Of a DNA stretch of 49,298 bases, positions 8,914-17,681 are shown one piece after another. Location of the stretch: NCBI GenBank assembly GCA_030603065.1, contig JAUVYN010000015.1:1-49298 (forward strand), given 5' to 3'. The DNA is from Pseudomonas sp. GTDB taxonomy: Bacteria; Pseudomonadota; Gammaproteobacteria; Pseudomonadales; Pseudomonadaceae. The first letter of the stretch is position 1, and every line of letters begins with the position of its first letter. Made by a program: the position numbers and the translations under genes. A model generated the notes under the pieces. It was not told where the DNA came from. It made no database searches and saw only the letters and a list, made by a program, of their open reading frames with translations.

Positions 8914-11451
8914 TCATTGGAAGAAGCGCCGCTTGGCCAGCTCAGTGCACGCCAGGTAACCCGCAAGCAATAACAGGATGGCCACCAGCATAGTCACCGG
9001 CAGCGGAGTAAAACTGAATAGCGTACTGAGGACCCCCAGGTAGGGAATGCAGAGCGCCAGGACAAAAACGACGAGGGTGGCGCTCAGCAGCAGGCCTGAG
9101 GGAGCGCTGCGCCAGACGGCTAATCGAGTACGCAGCACCAACAGTACCCCCAGCTCCGTCAACAGCGAGATGACGAACCAGGCAGTGTGGAACGTCATCT
9201 CATCGGCATCGAACCACCACAGCAACATGCTGAAGGTGAGCAGGTCGAAGACAGTGCTGATCAGCCCGAATACCAGCATGAAGCGCCGCAGACTGTTCAC
9301 GTCCCAGCGCCGCGGGCGAGCGACCTCTTCCGGATCGACGCGGTCGGTGGAGATCGCCATGGCCGGCAGGTCGGACAGGAAGTTGTTCAATAGGATCTGC
9401 TTTGCCAGCAGCGGCAGGAAAGGCAGCAGCGGCGTCACCAGAACCATGCTAACCATATTGCCGAAGTTGGCGCTTGTAGTGATGCCTATATACTTGAGCG
9501 TATTGGCGAACGTACGACGTCCGTCCAGGACCCCTTGGCACAGCACGCCTAGGTCCGATTCAAGCAGGATGACATCAGCACTTTCCCGGGCGACATCCAC
9601 CGCATCTTTCACCGAGATACCGACATCGGCGGCATGCAGGGCCGGCGCATCATTGATACCGTCACCCAGATAGCCTACGGCGTGGCCGGTGTGTTGCAGG
9701 GCGCGCACGATGCGCTCCTTCTGATGGGGCTCGACCTCGACAAATAGGTCCACCTCACGCGCGCGCTGCCACAAGGCCTCGTCGCTCATGCCGGCCAGTT
9801 CCTCGCCGGTCAGCATGGCGCGGCTGGGCAGTGCGAGGCTTTCCGCCAGGTGGGCGGTTACAAAGCGGTTGTCGCCGGTAACTACCTTGACCCGAATCCC
9901 AAGCGACGCAAGGTTGCTCAGCGTCTCGGCGGCGCCCTTTTTGGGCGGATCGAGAAACAGCAGAAAGCCCTGAAGGGTCATCTCCGTTTCGTCCTCGCGG
10001 GTATAATGATTCTTGGCTTCAACGCTGCGAGAGGCCAAGGCCAGTACTCGGTAGCCCTCCTCGCTCCGCGCCTGGAACCAGGCCATCAGCCGCCCTCGCT
10101 CTACCGCATCCAACGGATGATCACTACCGTCCCGTGCGACGCACGTGCAAATATCCATCAACTGCGCGACAGCCCCCTTCGTAACGATCATGTGCCGGCG
10201 CGAAGCCTCCTGCTCTGTTACCACGACGGTCAGGCGCCGCCGAGAGAAATCGTAGGGGATCTCATCGATCTTATGGTGCTCTGAAATGGCATAGGAGTCG
10301 CCTTCACAGGCCCTGAGGATGGCGGCGTCCAGCGCATTGTCGATGCCGGTTTCCAGCGCGGCGTTGAGATAGGCCAATCGACGCACTTCGCTGGATGGCC
10401 GTCCCATACTGTCGACGGCCTCGCTGAGGGTGATCACGCCTTCGGTTAGGGTGCCTGTCTTGTCGGTGCAAAAGACGTCGATGCTGCCCAGGTTCTCGAT
10501 GGACTCCAGGTGGCGCACGATCACGCCGCGCCGCGACATGGCCCTGGCGCCGCGCGACAGCGTCACCGTGACTATGGCGGGCAATAGCTCCGGCGTGATG
10601 CCCACTGCCAGCGCCACTGCAAATAGCAGCGACTCGATCGCTGGACGCTCCAGCAGATGATTGACCGCAAGCACGAACACCACCATGACCAGCATTACCC
10701 GCACCAGCAGATAGCCGAAGTGGCGCACGCCCCGGGCGAACTCGGTCTCGGGAGGGCGCGCGGCAAGTCGCTCGGCGATGGCACCGAAGGCCGTGTCGCG
10801 TCCCGTCCTGATTACCAGCATCCGGGCCGTGCCGCTGCGCACCGAGCTGCCGAGATAGGCACAGTTGGTCCGCTGGCCCAGCGGCGCCTGCGACCTTGCG
10901 ATACCCGGACGCTTTTCGACCGGGAATGACTCGCCCGTGAGGCTGGCCTCGGTCACCAGAAAATCGCGGGCCTCCAGAACGACCCCATCGGCGGGGATCA
11001 GGTTGCCTGCAGACAGATGGATCACATCGCCAGGCACGACGTCGGCGGCGGACAGCGTTGCGAGTGTGCCATCGCGATACACGGATACGGTAAGGGCTAG
11101 CCGATGACGCAATGCTGATAACGCCGCTGAGGCGCGATACTCCTGGGTGAAACCGAGCACCGCGCTACCCAGCAAGATCGCCAGGATAATGGAAGCATCT
11201 GTCCAGTCGTGGACGACCAGAGAGACAAGGGCGCCGAACAGCAGGATCAGCACCAGGGGACTGCGAAATTGGCGGAGAAACAAGCGTAACGCCTGAAGGT
11301 CCGGCTCGCCACCCAGACTGGTTTGCCTCGCTGCTGACAGGCGCTCGCCGGCCACGTCGGAGGACAGTCCCTGCTCGCTGCTACCGAGCTCCGCTAGTAA
11401 CTGCGTTACATCGCGGCTCCAGTACGCATCCTCTTTTACCGGTTGTATCAT
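8914..11451 (-). CDS. mgtA: P-type Mg2+-importing ATPase (MgtA/MgtB type)
   Basis: An 845-aa inner-membrane pump. Motifs in order: actuator TGES (172-175), the transmembrane GITPELLP (284-291, typical of the P3B magnesium group), phosphorylation site DKTGTLT (330-336), and the hinge GDGINDAPALH. The C-terminal third has six further membrane segments ending KRRFFQ. It is slightly shorter at the N-terminus than enterobacterial MgtA (about 900 aa). Family members import Mg2+ (some also Ni2+) when magnesium is low. The ATG overlaps the stop of a 32-codon frame upstream in the ATGA manner, so translation may be coupled. Confidence 0.92.
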   Translation of the reverse strand: MIQPVKEDAYWSRDVTQLLAELGSSEQGLSSDVAGERLSAARQTSLGGEPDLQALRLFLRQFRSPLVLILLFGALVSLVVHDWTDASIILAILLGSAVLGFTQEYRASAALSALRHRLALTVSVYRDGTLATLSAADVVPGDVIHLSAGNLIPADGVVLEARDFLVTEASLTGESFPVEKRPGIARSQAPLGQRTNCAYLGSSVRSGTARMLVIRTGRDTAFGAIAERLAARPPETEFARGVRHFGYLLVRVMLVMVVFVLAVNHLLERPAIESLLFAVALAVGITPELLPAIVTVTLSRGARAMSRRGVIVRHLESIENLGSIDVFCTDKTGTLTEGVITLSEAVDSMGRPSSEVRRLAYLNAALETGIDNALDAAILRACEGDSYAISEHHKIDEIPYDFSRRRLTVVVTEQEASRRHMIVTKGAVAQLMDICTCVARDGSDHPLDAVERGRLMAWFQARSEEGYRVLALASRSVEAKNHYTREDETEMTLQGFLLFLDPPKKGAAETLSNLASLGIRVKVVTGDNRFVTAHLAESLALPSRAMLTGEELAGMSDEALWQRAREVDLFVEVEPHQKERIVRALQHTGHAVGYLGDGINDAPALHAADVGISVKDAVDVARESADVILLESDLGVLCQGVLDGRRTFANTLKYIGITTSANFGNMVSMVLVTPLLPFLPLLAKQILLNNFLSDLPAMAISTDRVDPEEVARPRRWDVNSLRRFMLVFGLISTVFDLLTFSMLLWWFDADEMTFHTAWFVISLLTELGVLLVLRTRLAVWRSAPSGLLLSATLVVFVLALCIPYLGVLSTLFSFTPLPVTMLVAILLLLAGYLACTELAKRRFFQ

Positions 11452-11546
11452 CGCGTCCTCCTGACGTCAGCGTAATGCTCGCCGAGATAGGTGACAACGA
11501 GCACCAGGCCCAGCAACACTAACAGTCCGACATACCACGACTGCAT
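11448..11546 (-). CDS. Small hydrophobic ORF (32 aa) overlapping the mgtA start
   Basis: On the minus strand an ATG at 11546 opens a 32-codon frame whose TGA (11450-11448) overlaps the mgtA ATG. The product starts MQSWYVG, has one membrane span of about 16 residues rich in Leu and Val, then TYLGEHYAD and a basic end. Small single-span peptides linked to MgtA or MgtB (MgtS and MgtR in enterics) are known, but I see no sequence identity to them. Weak point: no good ribosome site stands before this ATG, and the same frame is open only nine codons further upstream to a TAG, so it could be a remnant. Confidence 0.4.
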   Translation of the reverse strand: MQSWYVGLLVLLGLVLVVTYLGEHYADVRRTR

Positions 11547-11689
11547 GTGCAGGAAGGTATCGAAGGCTCCGCCCTAGCCGCCGCTATAAACAATAGTATT
11601 CCTCGAAGCTTGGCGATTTGTAGAGCCCTAATCTGATCGGGAGTCTCCCCAAGCGGAGTACATGGAGCTCGCAGCCCTTGCCGACCCCG

Positions 11690-12373
11690 TCATACCGCCC
11701 GGCCAGTCACCGACGCGCGCTGCGACAGCTCGATCCAAAGCCCGTCCGGGTCCAGGACAAAGGCGATGCGAGCGGTAGCGCCCAGGGTGACCGGATTTTT
11801 CGCGGCGGTGGCGCCCGCTGCGATGGCGTCGGCGAAGGCCTGATCGCAGTCGAATACCTGAAAGGTCAGATACCGGACGCCCAGCGCCGCCAGCGGCTGG
11901 TCCGGCGTAGCGGGTGATGTGTCGCTCTCATCCAGCCAGAGCATCGCCTCTCCGCAGCTCAACTGGTCGGGCGCGAGTTGCTTCAGCCCAAGCGCGTCTC
12001 GGTAGAACGCCAGGCTGCGCTCGCGGTTGCTGACGCTGATACGCGCGGCCAGGCCTTTGATCTGCTGAAAGCCCGGCGGCACCAGCCGCACCGGGTTGCC
12101 ATCCGGATCGGTGATGTCCTGAGGCTGCCCTACCCTCGCGTCAGCCACCAGAATCTGGCGCACCCGGCCCGCCCCGCAGTCGGGCAGCGGATCGCGTGAA
12201 TCGTTGAGCTTGAGGACAGCGTCGCCCGCTGCGTAGCGATGCTGCAACACGCCGCCGCCAAGCTTCTGCGTATGGTCGAACGGAAGGCCGGCTCGCTCGC
12301 TCCAGAACTGCTGCTGAGCCTCGCGCTGGTTGGTGAAAAGTCCGATATCGAAATAGGCCTTGGCAAAACGCAT
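11690..12373 (-). CDS. Tandem VOC (glyoxalase-fold) protein
   Basis: A 227-aa protein after a CAGGAG ribosome site. Two VOC modules are visible: residues 1-100 (MRFAKAYFDIGLF to DPDGNPVRLV) and about 107-220 (AARISVSNRERSLAFYRDALGL to DPDGLWIEL). Both end with the DPDG-x-x motif of the fold, and the second has the glyoxalase-like opening. The family includes dioxygenases, lyases and resistance proteins; the reaction here is unknown. It lies upstream of the mgtA unit with 143 bases between. Confidence 0.75.
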   Translation of the reverse strand: MRFAKAYFDIGLFTNQREAQQQFWSERAGLPFDHTQKLGGGVLQHRYAAGDAVLKLNDSRDPLPDCGAGRVRQILVADARVGQPQDITDPDGNPVRLVPPGFQQIKGLAARISVSNRERSLAFYRDALGLKQLAPDQLSCGEAMLWLDESDTSPATPDQPLAALGVRYLTFQVFDCDQAFADAIAAGATAAKNPVTLGATARIAFVLDPDGLWIELSQRASVTGRAV

Positions 12374-12541
12374 GGAAGTCTCCTGTACTGTTGAGCCGAG
12401 CCTACGGCCTGGCGATCAGCTCAGCCAGCTTCAACAGCGTGGGGAATTGCCTGCCATGCGGGAGGGCTATCTGCCTGGCTGACGAAGAGAGTCATTCAGC
12501 CTGCGGTTGCTACCGCCGGGCGCATGAGACCAAACGGGCTG

Positions 12542-12994
12542 CTAGCTGTCCATCTCCTGTAAAAGCACCTCCCCAGCCTGCTCCAGTAGCTCGCGCAGCT
12601 GCGCGAGCTTTTCCTCCCCGATGCGCTGAGCCAACAGGCGTTCGCAAGCGGCGCTCTCCTCCAGCAGCGTCTGGATGGCTGCGGTGCCTCGCTGCGTGAG
12701 GGCGGCGAGCTTGGCCCTGCCATCCGCAGGGTCGGGCATGAGGTTCAGATAGCCACCTGCAACCAGGCTATCGACCAGATAGCCCATGCTCTGCTTGGTC
12801 ATGCCTGCGCGCTCGGCGAGCACCGTGATGCGCGTGCCCTCTGGGTCGATATGGCGCAACACGGCGCTATGGGCTGCCCTAATGTCAGCGAAGCCATGTT
12901 GCGGTAGCGCCTGATACAGGCGGTGCTGCAGCGCCTGATAGGGTTGGCGGAGCAGTGAGCCGAGGCTCTTGGGACGATCGTCAGTTTGTTGCAT
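12542..12994 (-). CDS. MarR-family transcriptional regulator
   Basis: A 150-aa protein with the winged-helix core IRAAHSAVLRHIDPEGTRI followed by TVLAERAGMTKQSMGYLVDSL (recognition helix) and the wing DPADGRAKLAALTQRG. Helices at both ends form the usual dimer interface. It is divergent from the VOC-like gene at 13073, and a long palindrome lies between them, so it probably represses both itself and that gene. The ligand is unknown. Confidence 0.88.
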   Translation of the reverse strand: MQQTDDRPKSLGSLLRQPYQALQHRLYQALPQHGFADIRAAHSAVLRHIDPEGTRITVLAERAGMTKQSMGYLVDSLVAGGYLNLMPDPADGRAKLAALTQRGTAAIQTLLEESAACERLLAQRIGEEKLAQLRELLEQAGEVLLQEMDS

Positions 12995-13003
12995 GCGTGG
13001 ATC

Positions 13004-13047
13004 TTGACAGAAAGACAGAATGACTGTCTATTATAGACAGTCATTCT
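13004..13047 (+). promoter_or_regulatory. Promoter and 31-bp palindromic operator, probably for the MarR protein
   Basis: TTGACA at 13004-13009 and TATTAT at 13029-13034 form a -35/-10 pair (spacing 19, slightly long). The palindrome AGAATGACTGTCTA (13017-13030), spacer TTA, TAGACAGTCATTCT (13034-13047) is perfect in both 14-base arms and covers the spacer and -10. A bound dimer would block RNA polymerase. Assignment to the adjacent MarR gene is inference from position. Confidence 0.7.
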
Positions 13048-13072
13048 TACTAATACAGGTATGGAGGTCACC

Positions 13073-13585
13073 ATGATTGCGCATTTTTCCCTACCGGCAC
13101 GCGATCCCAAGGGCGTCGCGGAACTCTTCGCCAGGCTCATTTCGGGGGTGGCGATGCCCTTTCCGGTGGTGCCAGGCGCCTGGGTTGCCATAGCGCGTGA
13201 TGGCTCCGGGTGCGGGGTCGAAGTCTTGCCCGAGGCATCGGCGCATCACCCCGGCACCGGCCCCTCCACATCAATGGCGGCGCAAGGGCCTCAGGTGATG
13301 CCCTGGGAGGTACAGATCCGTCAGGATGGTAGCGCGCAGTCTGCAAGCGGGGTTCATGTGGCCCTGTCCAGCGCCCTGACCGCCGAGGAGATCATGGACC
13401 TGGTGCGACCCTACGGTTGGCGAGCCGTGACTTGTGACCGAGGCGGCGTGTTCGATCTGGTGGAAGTCTGGATCGAGAACAGGTTTCTGGTGGAGGTGCT
13501 GCCGCCACGCGGCCTCGAGAGATACCTGGCGTTCTACAATCCCGAGACCGCAGGGCGGATGTTCAATACCGAGGTTAGCATCTGA
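13073..13585 (+). CDS. VOC-like hypothetical protein, MarR-controlled
   Basis: The ATG at 13073 follows TGGAGG by five bases, which is better than the ATG at 13061. The 170-aa product begins MIAHFSLPARDPKGVAELFA, typical of a single VOC/glyoxalase-like module, and ends with a region (DLVEVWIENRFLVEVLPP) that fits the last strand pair. Catalytic residues are not clear. Placement behind the MarR operator suggests an inducible detoxification or resistance role, but this is a guess. Confidence 0.65.
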   Translation: MIAHFSLPARDPKGVAELFARLISGVAMPFPVVPGAWVAIARDGSGCGVEVLPEASAHHPGTGPSTSMAAQGPQVMPWEVQIRQDGSAQSASGVHVALSSALTAEEIMDLVRPYGWRAVTCDRGGVFDLVEVWIENRFLVEVLPPRGLERYLAFYNPETAGRMFNTEVSI

Positions 13586-13627
13586 ACCGCCCGTTCGGAG
13601 GACCTATCTTTCATTCGCCCAACTCCT

Positions 13628-14494
13628 CTATCCCACCCAGACCTCATCACCCACCTGCAGCATGCTTGCGCCCTTGATGGACCCGTAGATACCTAGGTTC
13701 TGATCCGCTTCCTTCACCACGCTGCGCAGCATGCTCCTGTCTTCGGGCAGATCGGCCTGGGCTCGCGTGATGGCGCCACAGCGGGGGGCAGCGGCGACGC
13801 AATCGATCGTCAGGTCACCTATCTGCATCCGCTTGCCGAGCCAACCCTGTTCCACTAGCCCTTCCAGGCCAGGCAGGGTTTCCACCACCAGGTTCGGTCG
13901 GAACCGCTCGATGTCCCAGTCCGCTGCGCTGTTGAGCGCGCGCATGTGCTCCAGACTGGCGGTGGTCAGCAGGTGCAACGGAGAGACCAGAAAGAACGTG
14001 CCGGGCAGCGATACATACCGCTGCATGGTCGCGGGAAGATTGTCCAGATCAGGCAGCGCCTCGCCCGCTTCCCGCTCGAAAGTCTGCTTCAGCTCCGTCA
14101 GCCAGGTATGGGCATCTGCCTTGTAACGTTGATAGAAGTGCTCATTCCCCGCCAGGGGCCGCAGGCCCTCCAGGCGGCTAGCATGGCCGATGAGCCGGGA
14201 AATGCGCTCGTGTATGGCGGGGTCGTTGCTTCCCAGCGAGTCGCCTTCGGGGAAGGTAAGCTCGACCGCGCCACTCGGGGCGTCCTGCTCATCCTGCACT
14301 TGACGAGCTCGACACCGCAGCAGGGCTGGGCGGAATTTGCAGCTCTGGATCTCCTGACGTGCTATGTCCTGCACGGCCCAGGTTCTGTCGCCGTGCAACC
14401 CGGTTTCATTGATTCGGCATGCTTTCAGGCTCTCACCGGCCATCCCCTTGACCGGATATCGCCAGATGGCCTGGATAACTCCCACCTTTTGCAT
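13628..14494 (-). CDS. MOSC-domain protein with N-terminal beta-barrel
   Basis: A 288-aa protein. The N-terminal MOSC_N part shows IWRYPVKGMAGESL and GLHGDRTWAVQD; the C-terminal MOSC core shows FRPNLVVETLPGLEGLVEQGWLG and the conserved cysteine region CVAAAPRCGAITRAQ. MOSC proteins handle molybdenum cofactor sulfur or act as Moco-dependent reductases of N-hydroxylated compounds (YcbX, YiiM, mARC). No partner reductase gene is adjacent. Convergent with the VOC-like gene. The ribosome site is weak (AAGG, 10 bases off). Confidence 0.85.
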   Translation of the reverse strand: MQKVGVIQAIWRYPVKGMAGESLKACRINETGLHGDRTWAVQDIARQEIQSCKFRPALLRCRARQVQDEQDAPSGAVELTFPEGDSLGSNDPAIHERISRLIGHASRLEGLRPLAGNEHFYQRYKADAHTWLTELKQTFEREAGEALPDLDNLPATMQRYVSLPGTFFLVSPLHLLTTASLEHMRALNSAADWDIERFRPNLVVETLPGLEGLVEQGWLGKRMQIGDLTIDCVAAAPRCGAITRAQADLPEDRSMLRSVVKEADQNLGIYGSIKGASMLQVGDEVWVG

Positions 14495-14588
14495 GTGACG
14501 GCTGCCTTCTGCCGGGAACGGAGCTTCATTCTATGGCGTGGGCGCTGTGGAGCCATACGCCATATGACGTAAGCTCGCGCGATGGGGG

Positions 14589-15485
14589 TCAACCCTTTAA
14601 CGCCAGAATGCGCCTGGCACCGTTGAGCACAATGGCCGCCGCGATGGTGCCGATGATCAGGTCCGGATAGTTGGAACCGGTCCACGCGACCAGGGCGCCG
14701 GCGGTAATGACCCCCAGGTTGATTACCACGTCGTTGGCCGAGAATATCCAGCTTGCCTTCATGTGCGCCCCACCCTTCCGGTGCCTGGATATGAGCAGCA
14801 GGCAGGTGGTATTGGCAATCAGTGCGACGAATGCGATGACCATCATTACCAGCGATTCAGGCTCGCTTCCGAACACAAAGCGTCTCACCACCTCTACCAG
14901 TACGCCCACGGCCAGGATCAGTTGCAGCACACCTGCAAGGTGCGCGGCACGTACCTGCATTCTTACGCTATGCCCTACCGCGTAAAGCGCCAGACCGTAC
15001 ACCAGCGCATCGGCAAAATTGTCGAGGGATTCCCCAATCAGTCCCGCGGACTGGGCGATCAGGCCGGCAGTCATTTCCACCGCGAACAGAAGCGCATTGA
15101 TGCCGAGCAACCAGCGGAGAGTCCCTGCTTCTTGCTTGGCGGATGCTGCCGAGAGCTCGAGGCCCTTGGTGGTTTCCGGATTTGCGGCGACGGTTTCCTG
15201 AAGCGAGGCTCCTAGCCCCAGGGCCTTCAGTTTCAGGGTAACGGGTTCGACTTCACCGTCATGCACGACCGCCAGACGACGGTTGGGCAAGTCGAAGGAC
15301 AACGTCCGAATCTGCTCGAAGCCACTCAGGGCCAGGCGAATCATTCGCTCTTCTGATGGGCAGTCCATCTTCGGCACGACGTAAACGCTTACCCATTTCC
15401 CCGAGGCTTCAACGGGGACCTGTGGACCGATATCCGCTGCGGACGTTGCGTCACCGCCACAGGCGCCACAACAGGGTTTACTCAT
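14589..15485 (-). CDS. Cation diffusion facilitator family heavy-metal transporter with N-terminal HMA-like domain
   Basis: The ATG at 15485 gives MSKPCCGACGG and is preceded by GGAG; the open frame extends seven codons further. The 298-aa protein has a Cys-rich start (C5, C6, C9), a ferredoxin-like region at about 31-95 with KMDCPSEE (39-46; the second Cys of the usual HMA pair is missing), and then about six membrane segments from residue 105. CDF-type acidic sites are GESLDNFADALVY and SANDVVIN. It is divergent from a CadR-like regulator, so cadmium, lead or zinc efflux is likely. Confidence 0.8.
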   Translation of the reverse strand: MSKPCCGACGGDATSAADIGPQVPVEASGKWVSVYVVPKMDCPSEERMIRLALSGFEQIRTLSFDLPNRRLAVVHDGEVEPVTLKLKALGLGASLQETVAANPETTKGLELSAASAKQEAGTLRWLLGINALLFAVEMTAGLIAQSAGLIGESLDNFADALVYGLALYAVGHSVRMQVRAAHLAGVLQLILAVGVLVEVVRRFVFGSEPESLVMMVIAFVALIANTTCLLLISRHRKGGAHMKASWIFSANDVVINLGVITAGALVAWTGSNYPDLIIGTIAAAIVLNGARRILALKG

Positions 15486-15523
15486 GATACGACTCCATTC
15501 CACCACTGTTGGTTACCATTCAA

Positions 15524-15548
15524 GACTATAAAGCTGCTATAAGGTCAA
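15524..15548 (-). promoter_or_regulatory. MerR-type operator and -35 of the CDF gene
   Basis: On the minus strand TTGACC (15548-15543) is a good -35, followed by an imperfect dyad (GACTATAAAG / CTATAAGGTC on the plus strand, 15524-15546) in a stretched spacer, as usual for MerR-controlled metal promoters. The -10 beyond it is weak, which fits activation by DNA distortion. Confidence 0.55.
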
Positions 15549-15582
15549 TAGAGTAAGGAACCCGTTAGGGAGAGCTGTAACT

Positions 15583-16008
15583 ATGCGTATTGGCAGGTTG
15601 GCACGACTGGCAGGGGTCGAAACGCAAACGATCCGTTTTTATGAGCAGCAGGGTTTGTTGCCGCGGCCTGATCGACAGGACAACGGTTATCGTGTCTATA
15701 CCGAGAAGCATGGTGAGCAGTTGGCCTTCATCCGTCGCTGTAGAATCCTGGGCCTGTCACTGGCTGAAATTCAACAACTACAGAGCTATCAGCACGACCC
15801 CCACCAGCCCTGTGCCGCCGTCAACGCCTTGCTTGATGATCACATCGCTCATGTGCGATCGCAGATAACTGCTCTGCAAGCACTTGAGAAGCAACTCGTT
15901 TCACTAAGAGCGAGTTGCAACGATGACCGGGAAATCAATGCGTGTGGGGTTCTTGCTGGGATCAGCGAGGGCAGCAGGGGATCGGCTCACCGCGGCAGGT
16001 CTGGCTGA
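15583..16008 (+). CDS. cadR: MerR-family Cd(II)/Pb(II)-responsive regulator, CadR/PbrR-like
   Basis: A 141-aa protein with the MerR N-terminus MRIGRLARLAGVETQTIRFYE and the wing GYRVYT. Cysteines C77, C112 and C121 lie at or close to the places of the metal-binding cysteines of CadR and PbrR, and CGVLAGI near the C-terminus matches the family. Family members bind Cd2+, Pb2+ or Zn2+ and activate the divergent efflux gene. The tail after residue 128 is poorly conserved. The symbol is by similarity; pbrR is an equal alternative. Confidence 0.85.
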   Translation: MRIGRLARLAGVETQTIRFYEQQGLLPRPDRQDNGYRVYTEKHGEQLAFIRRCRILGLSLAEIQQLQSYQHDPHQPCAAVNALLDDHIAHVRSQITALQALEKQLVSLRASCNDDREINACGVLAGISEGSRGSAHRGRSG

Positions 16009-16168
16009 CCAGCGCCGTTGCCCCGTTAACAACATGATAGACACGGATGCAGTTGCTTCCGACAAGTAATAGTACGCCCTCGCACAAGCGGCTCTGACTT
16101 CTTCGGCTCAGAATGATGCGTACCGAGCACAGCTCGGAACGACTTCAATGTTCGACTGGGAGCAGCAG

Positions 16169-17629
16169 ATGACAGACCATATTTGCACACCGGGTTGTAC
16201 CCACGGCATCACCCCCGAAAACGAGCGAGACGTCATCGAAGAGTTTGACACTGCCCGACGCAGTTTCCTGCGCAGCGCACTGGTCGGCGGTGGGGCGGTA
16301 TCTCTCGGCGCCCTGGGCGTTACGATGAGTCCGATGAGCCGCGCGGCGACCCATGCGGGTGAAGGTAACGCAAGCGCTGGCGGACCCATGCATTACTTCA
16401 TCCCCGCTACTGCTGAAACCGTGCTATGGGGATTCTTCAGCAAGGCGGCGAGGCCGGTAATCGAGGTGGAATCCGGCGATTTTGTCACTATCGAGACTCT
16501 TACCCACCATGCGAACGACGATGCAGAGCGTATGGTCCAGGGCGATGCGGGAGCAGAAAGCGTGTTTTTCTGGGATAGCCAGCGCAAGGCAGTCGACCGC
16601 CGCGGTGCCGGCCCGATGGACGCGAAGGTTGGCGCCGGTGGAGGGGCGGGGGTGCATATCTGTACCGGACCAGTCCGCATCAAGGGTGCGGAGCCCGGCG
16701 ACATTCTGGAAGTGCGCATTGCAGATGTAGTCCCCCGCCCCAGCGGGAATCCCGAGTACAAAGGCAAAACGTTCGGCAGCAACGCTGCGGCATGGTGGGG
16801 TTTTCACTACGGCGACATGCTCACCGAACCAAAGGAACGTGAAGTCATTACTATCTTTGAAGTCGATGCGCGGGGCGAGCGTAATTGGGCCCGTGCTGTA
16901 TACAACTATCGCTGGACACCGCAGACCGATCCATTTGGCGTAGTTCATCCCATCATTGACTACCCCGGAGTGCCGGTAAACCCTGCCACCATTACCAAGA
17001 ACGAAAACGTATTGCGGGACATCAGAATTCCGATCCGCCCACACTTCGGAACTATCGGCGTTGCACCGGCGGAAGCGGATATGGTCAATTCCATCCCGCC
17101 AAACTACACAGGCGGGAACATCGACAACTGGCGAATTGGCAAGGGCGCCAAGATGTTCTTCCCCGTCGCTGTGGATGGGGCGATGTTCTCGGTTGGCGAC
17201 CCACATGCCTCACAGGGGGATTCCGAGCTTTGTGGCACCGCTATTGAATGCTCACTTACCGGCACCTTCCAGTTCATTCTTCACAAGAAAAAGGATCTGC
17301 CCAATACTGCCCTGGCCGATCTCAATTATCCGCTTTTGGAAACTCAGGACGACTGGGTGCTTCACGGCTTCAGCTACCCGAATTACCTTGCCAGCCTGGG
17401 CGCCAACGCGCAGGAAGATATCTTCAGCAAATCTTCGGTTGATCTGGCCATGCGCGACGCTTACCGAAAGATGCGGCACTTCCTCATGACAACTCAGAAC
17501 CTGGGTGAAGACGAGGCGGTTGCGCTGATGTCAGTCGCGGTAGACTTCGGTATTACCCAGGTGGTGGACGGAAACTGGGGCGTGCACGCAATCCTGAAGA
17601 AGGCCATGTTCCCTCCCCGAGCCAGCTGA
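16169..17629 (+). CDS. Tat-exported acetamidase/formamidase family protein
   Basis: The ATG at 16169 is preferred because GGGAG stands six bases ahead; an in-frame ATG at 16148 lacks this. The 486-aa protein starts MTDHICTPGCTHG, then has a twin-arginine motif RRSFLR (30-35) and a hydrophobic run, so it should be exported folded through Tat. The mature part is a complete FmdA/AmdA domain with TIETLTHHANDD, DRRGAGPMDA, VHICTGPV, WWGFHYGDM and the hallmark GDPHASQGDSELCGTAIE. Such enzymes split formamide or short amides into ammonia and acid. The next gene carries a closely similar domain without export signal. Confidence 0.88.
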   Translation: MTDHICTPGCTHGITPENERDVIEEFDTARRSFLRSALVGGGAVSLGALGVTMSPMSRAATHAGEGNASAGGPMHYFIPATAETVLWGFFSKAARPVIEVESGDFVTIETLTHHANDDAERMVQGDAGAESVFFWDSQRKAVDRRGAGPMDAKVGAGGGAGVHICTGPVRIKGAEPGDILEVRIADVVPRPSGNPEYKGKTFGSNAAAWWGFHYGDMLTEPKEREVITIFEVDARGERNWARAVYNYRWTPQTDPFGVVHPIIDYPGVPVNPATITKNENVLRDIRIPIRPHFGTIGVAPAEADMVNSIPPNYTGGNIDNWRIGKGAKMFFPVAVDGAMFSVGDPHASQGDSELCGTAIECSLTGTFQFILHKKKDLPNTALADLNYPLLETQDDWVLHGFSYPNYLASLGANAQEDIFSKSSVDLAMRDAYRKMRHFLMTTQNLGEDEAVALMSVAVDFGITQVVDGNWGVHAILKKAMFPPRAS

Positions 17630-17630
17630 T

Positions 17631-17646
17631 TGGCACGACGCTTGCG
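17631..17646 (+). promoter_or_regulatory. Sigma-54 (-24/-12) promoter
   Basis: TGGCACGACGCTTGCG matches the consensus TGGCACG-N4-TTGCW at all defined places except the last base; GG and GC are 10 bases apart as required. Transcription would begin near 17658, about 24 bases before the ATG of the fusion gene. It lies in the 52-base gap right after the stop of the first amidase gene. The activator site was not found. Confidence 0.7.
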
Positions 17647-17681
17647 GCGCACTGTTCTCCACTCTCGAACATGGGTTTCGA

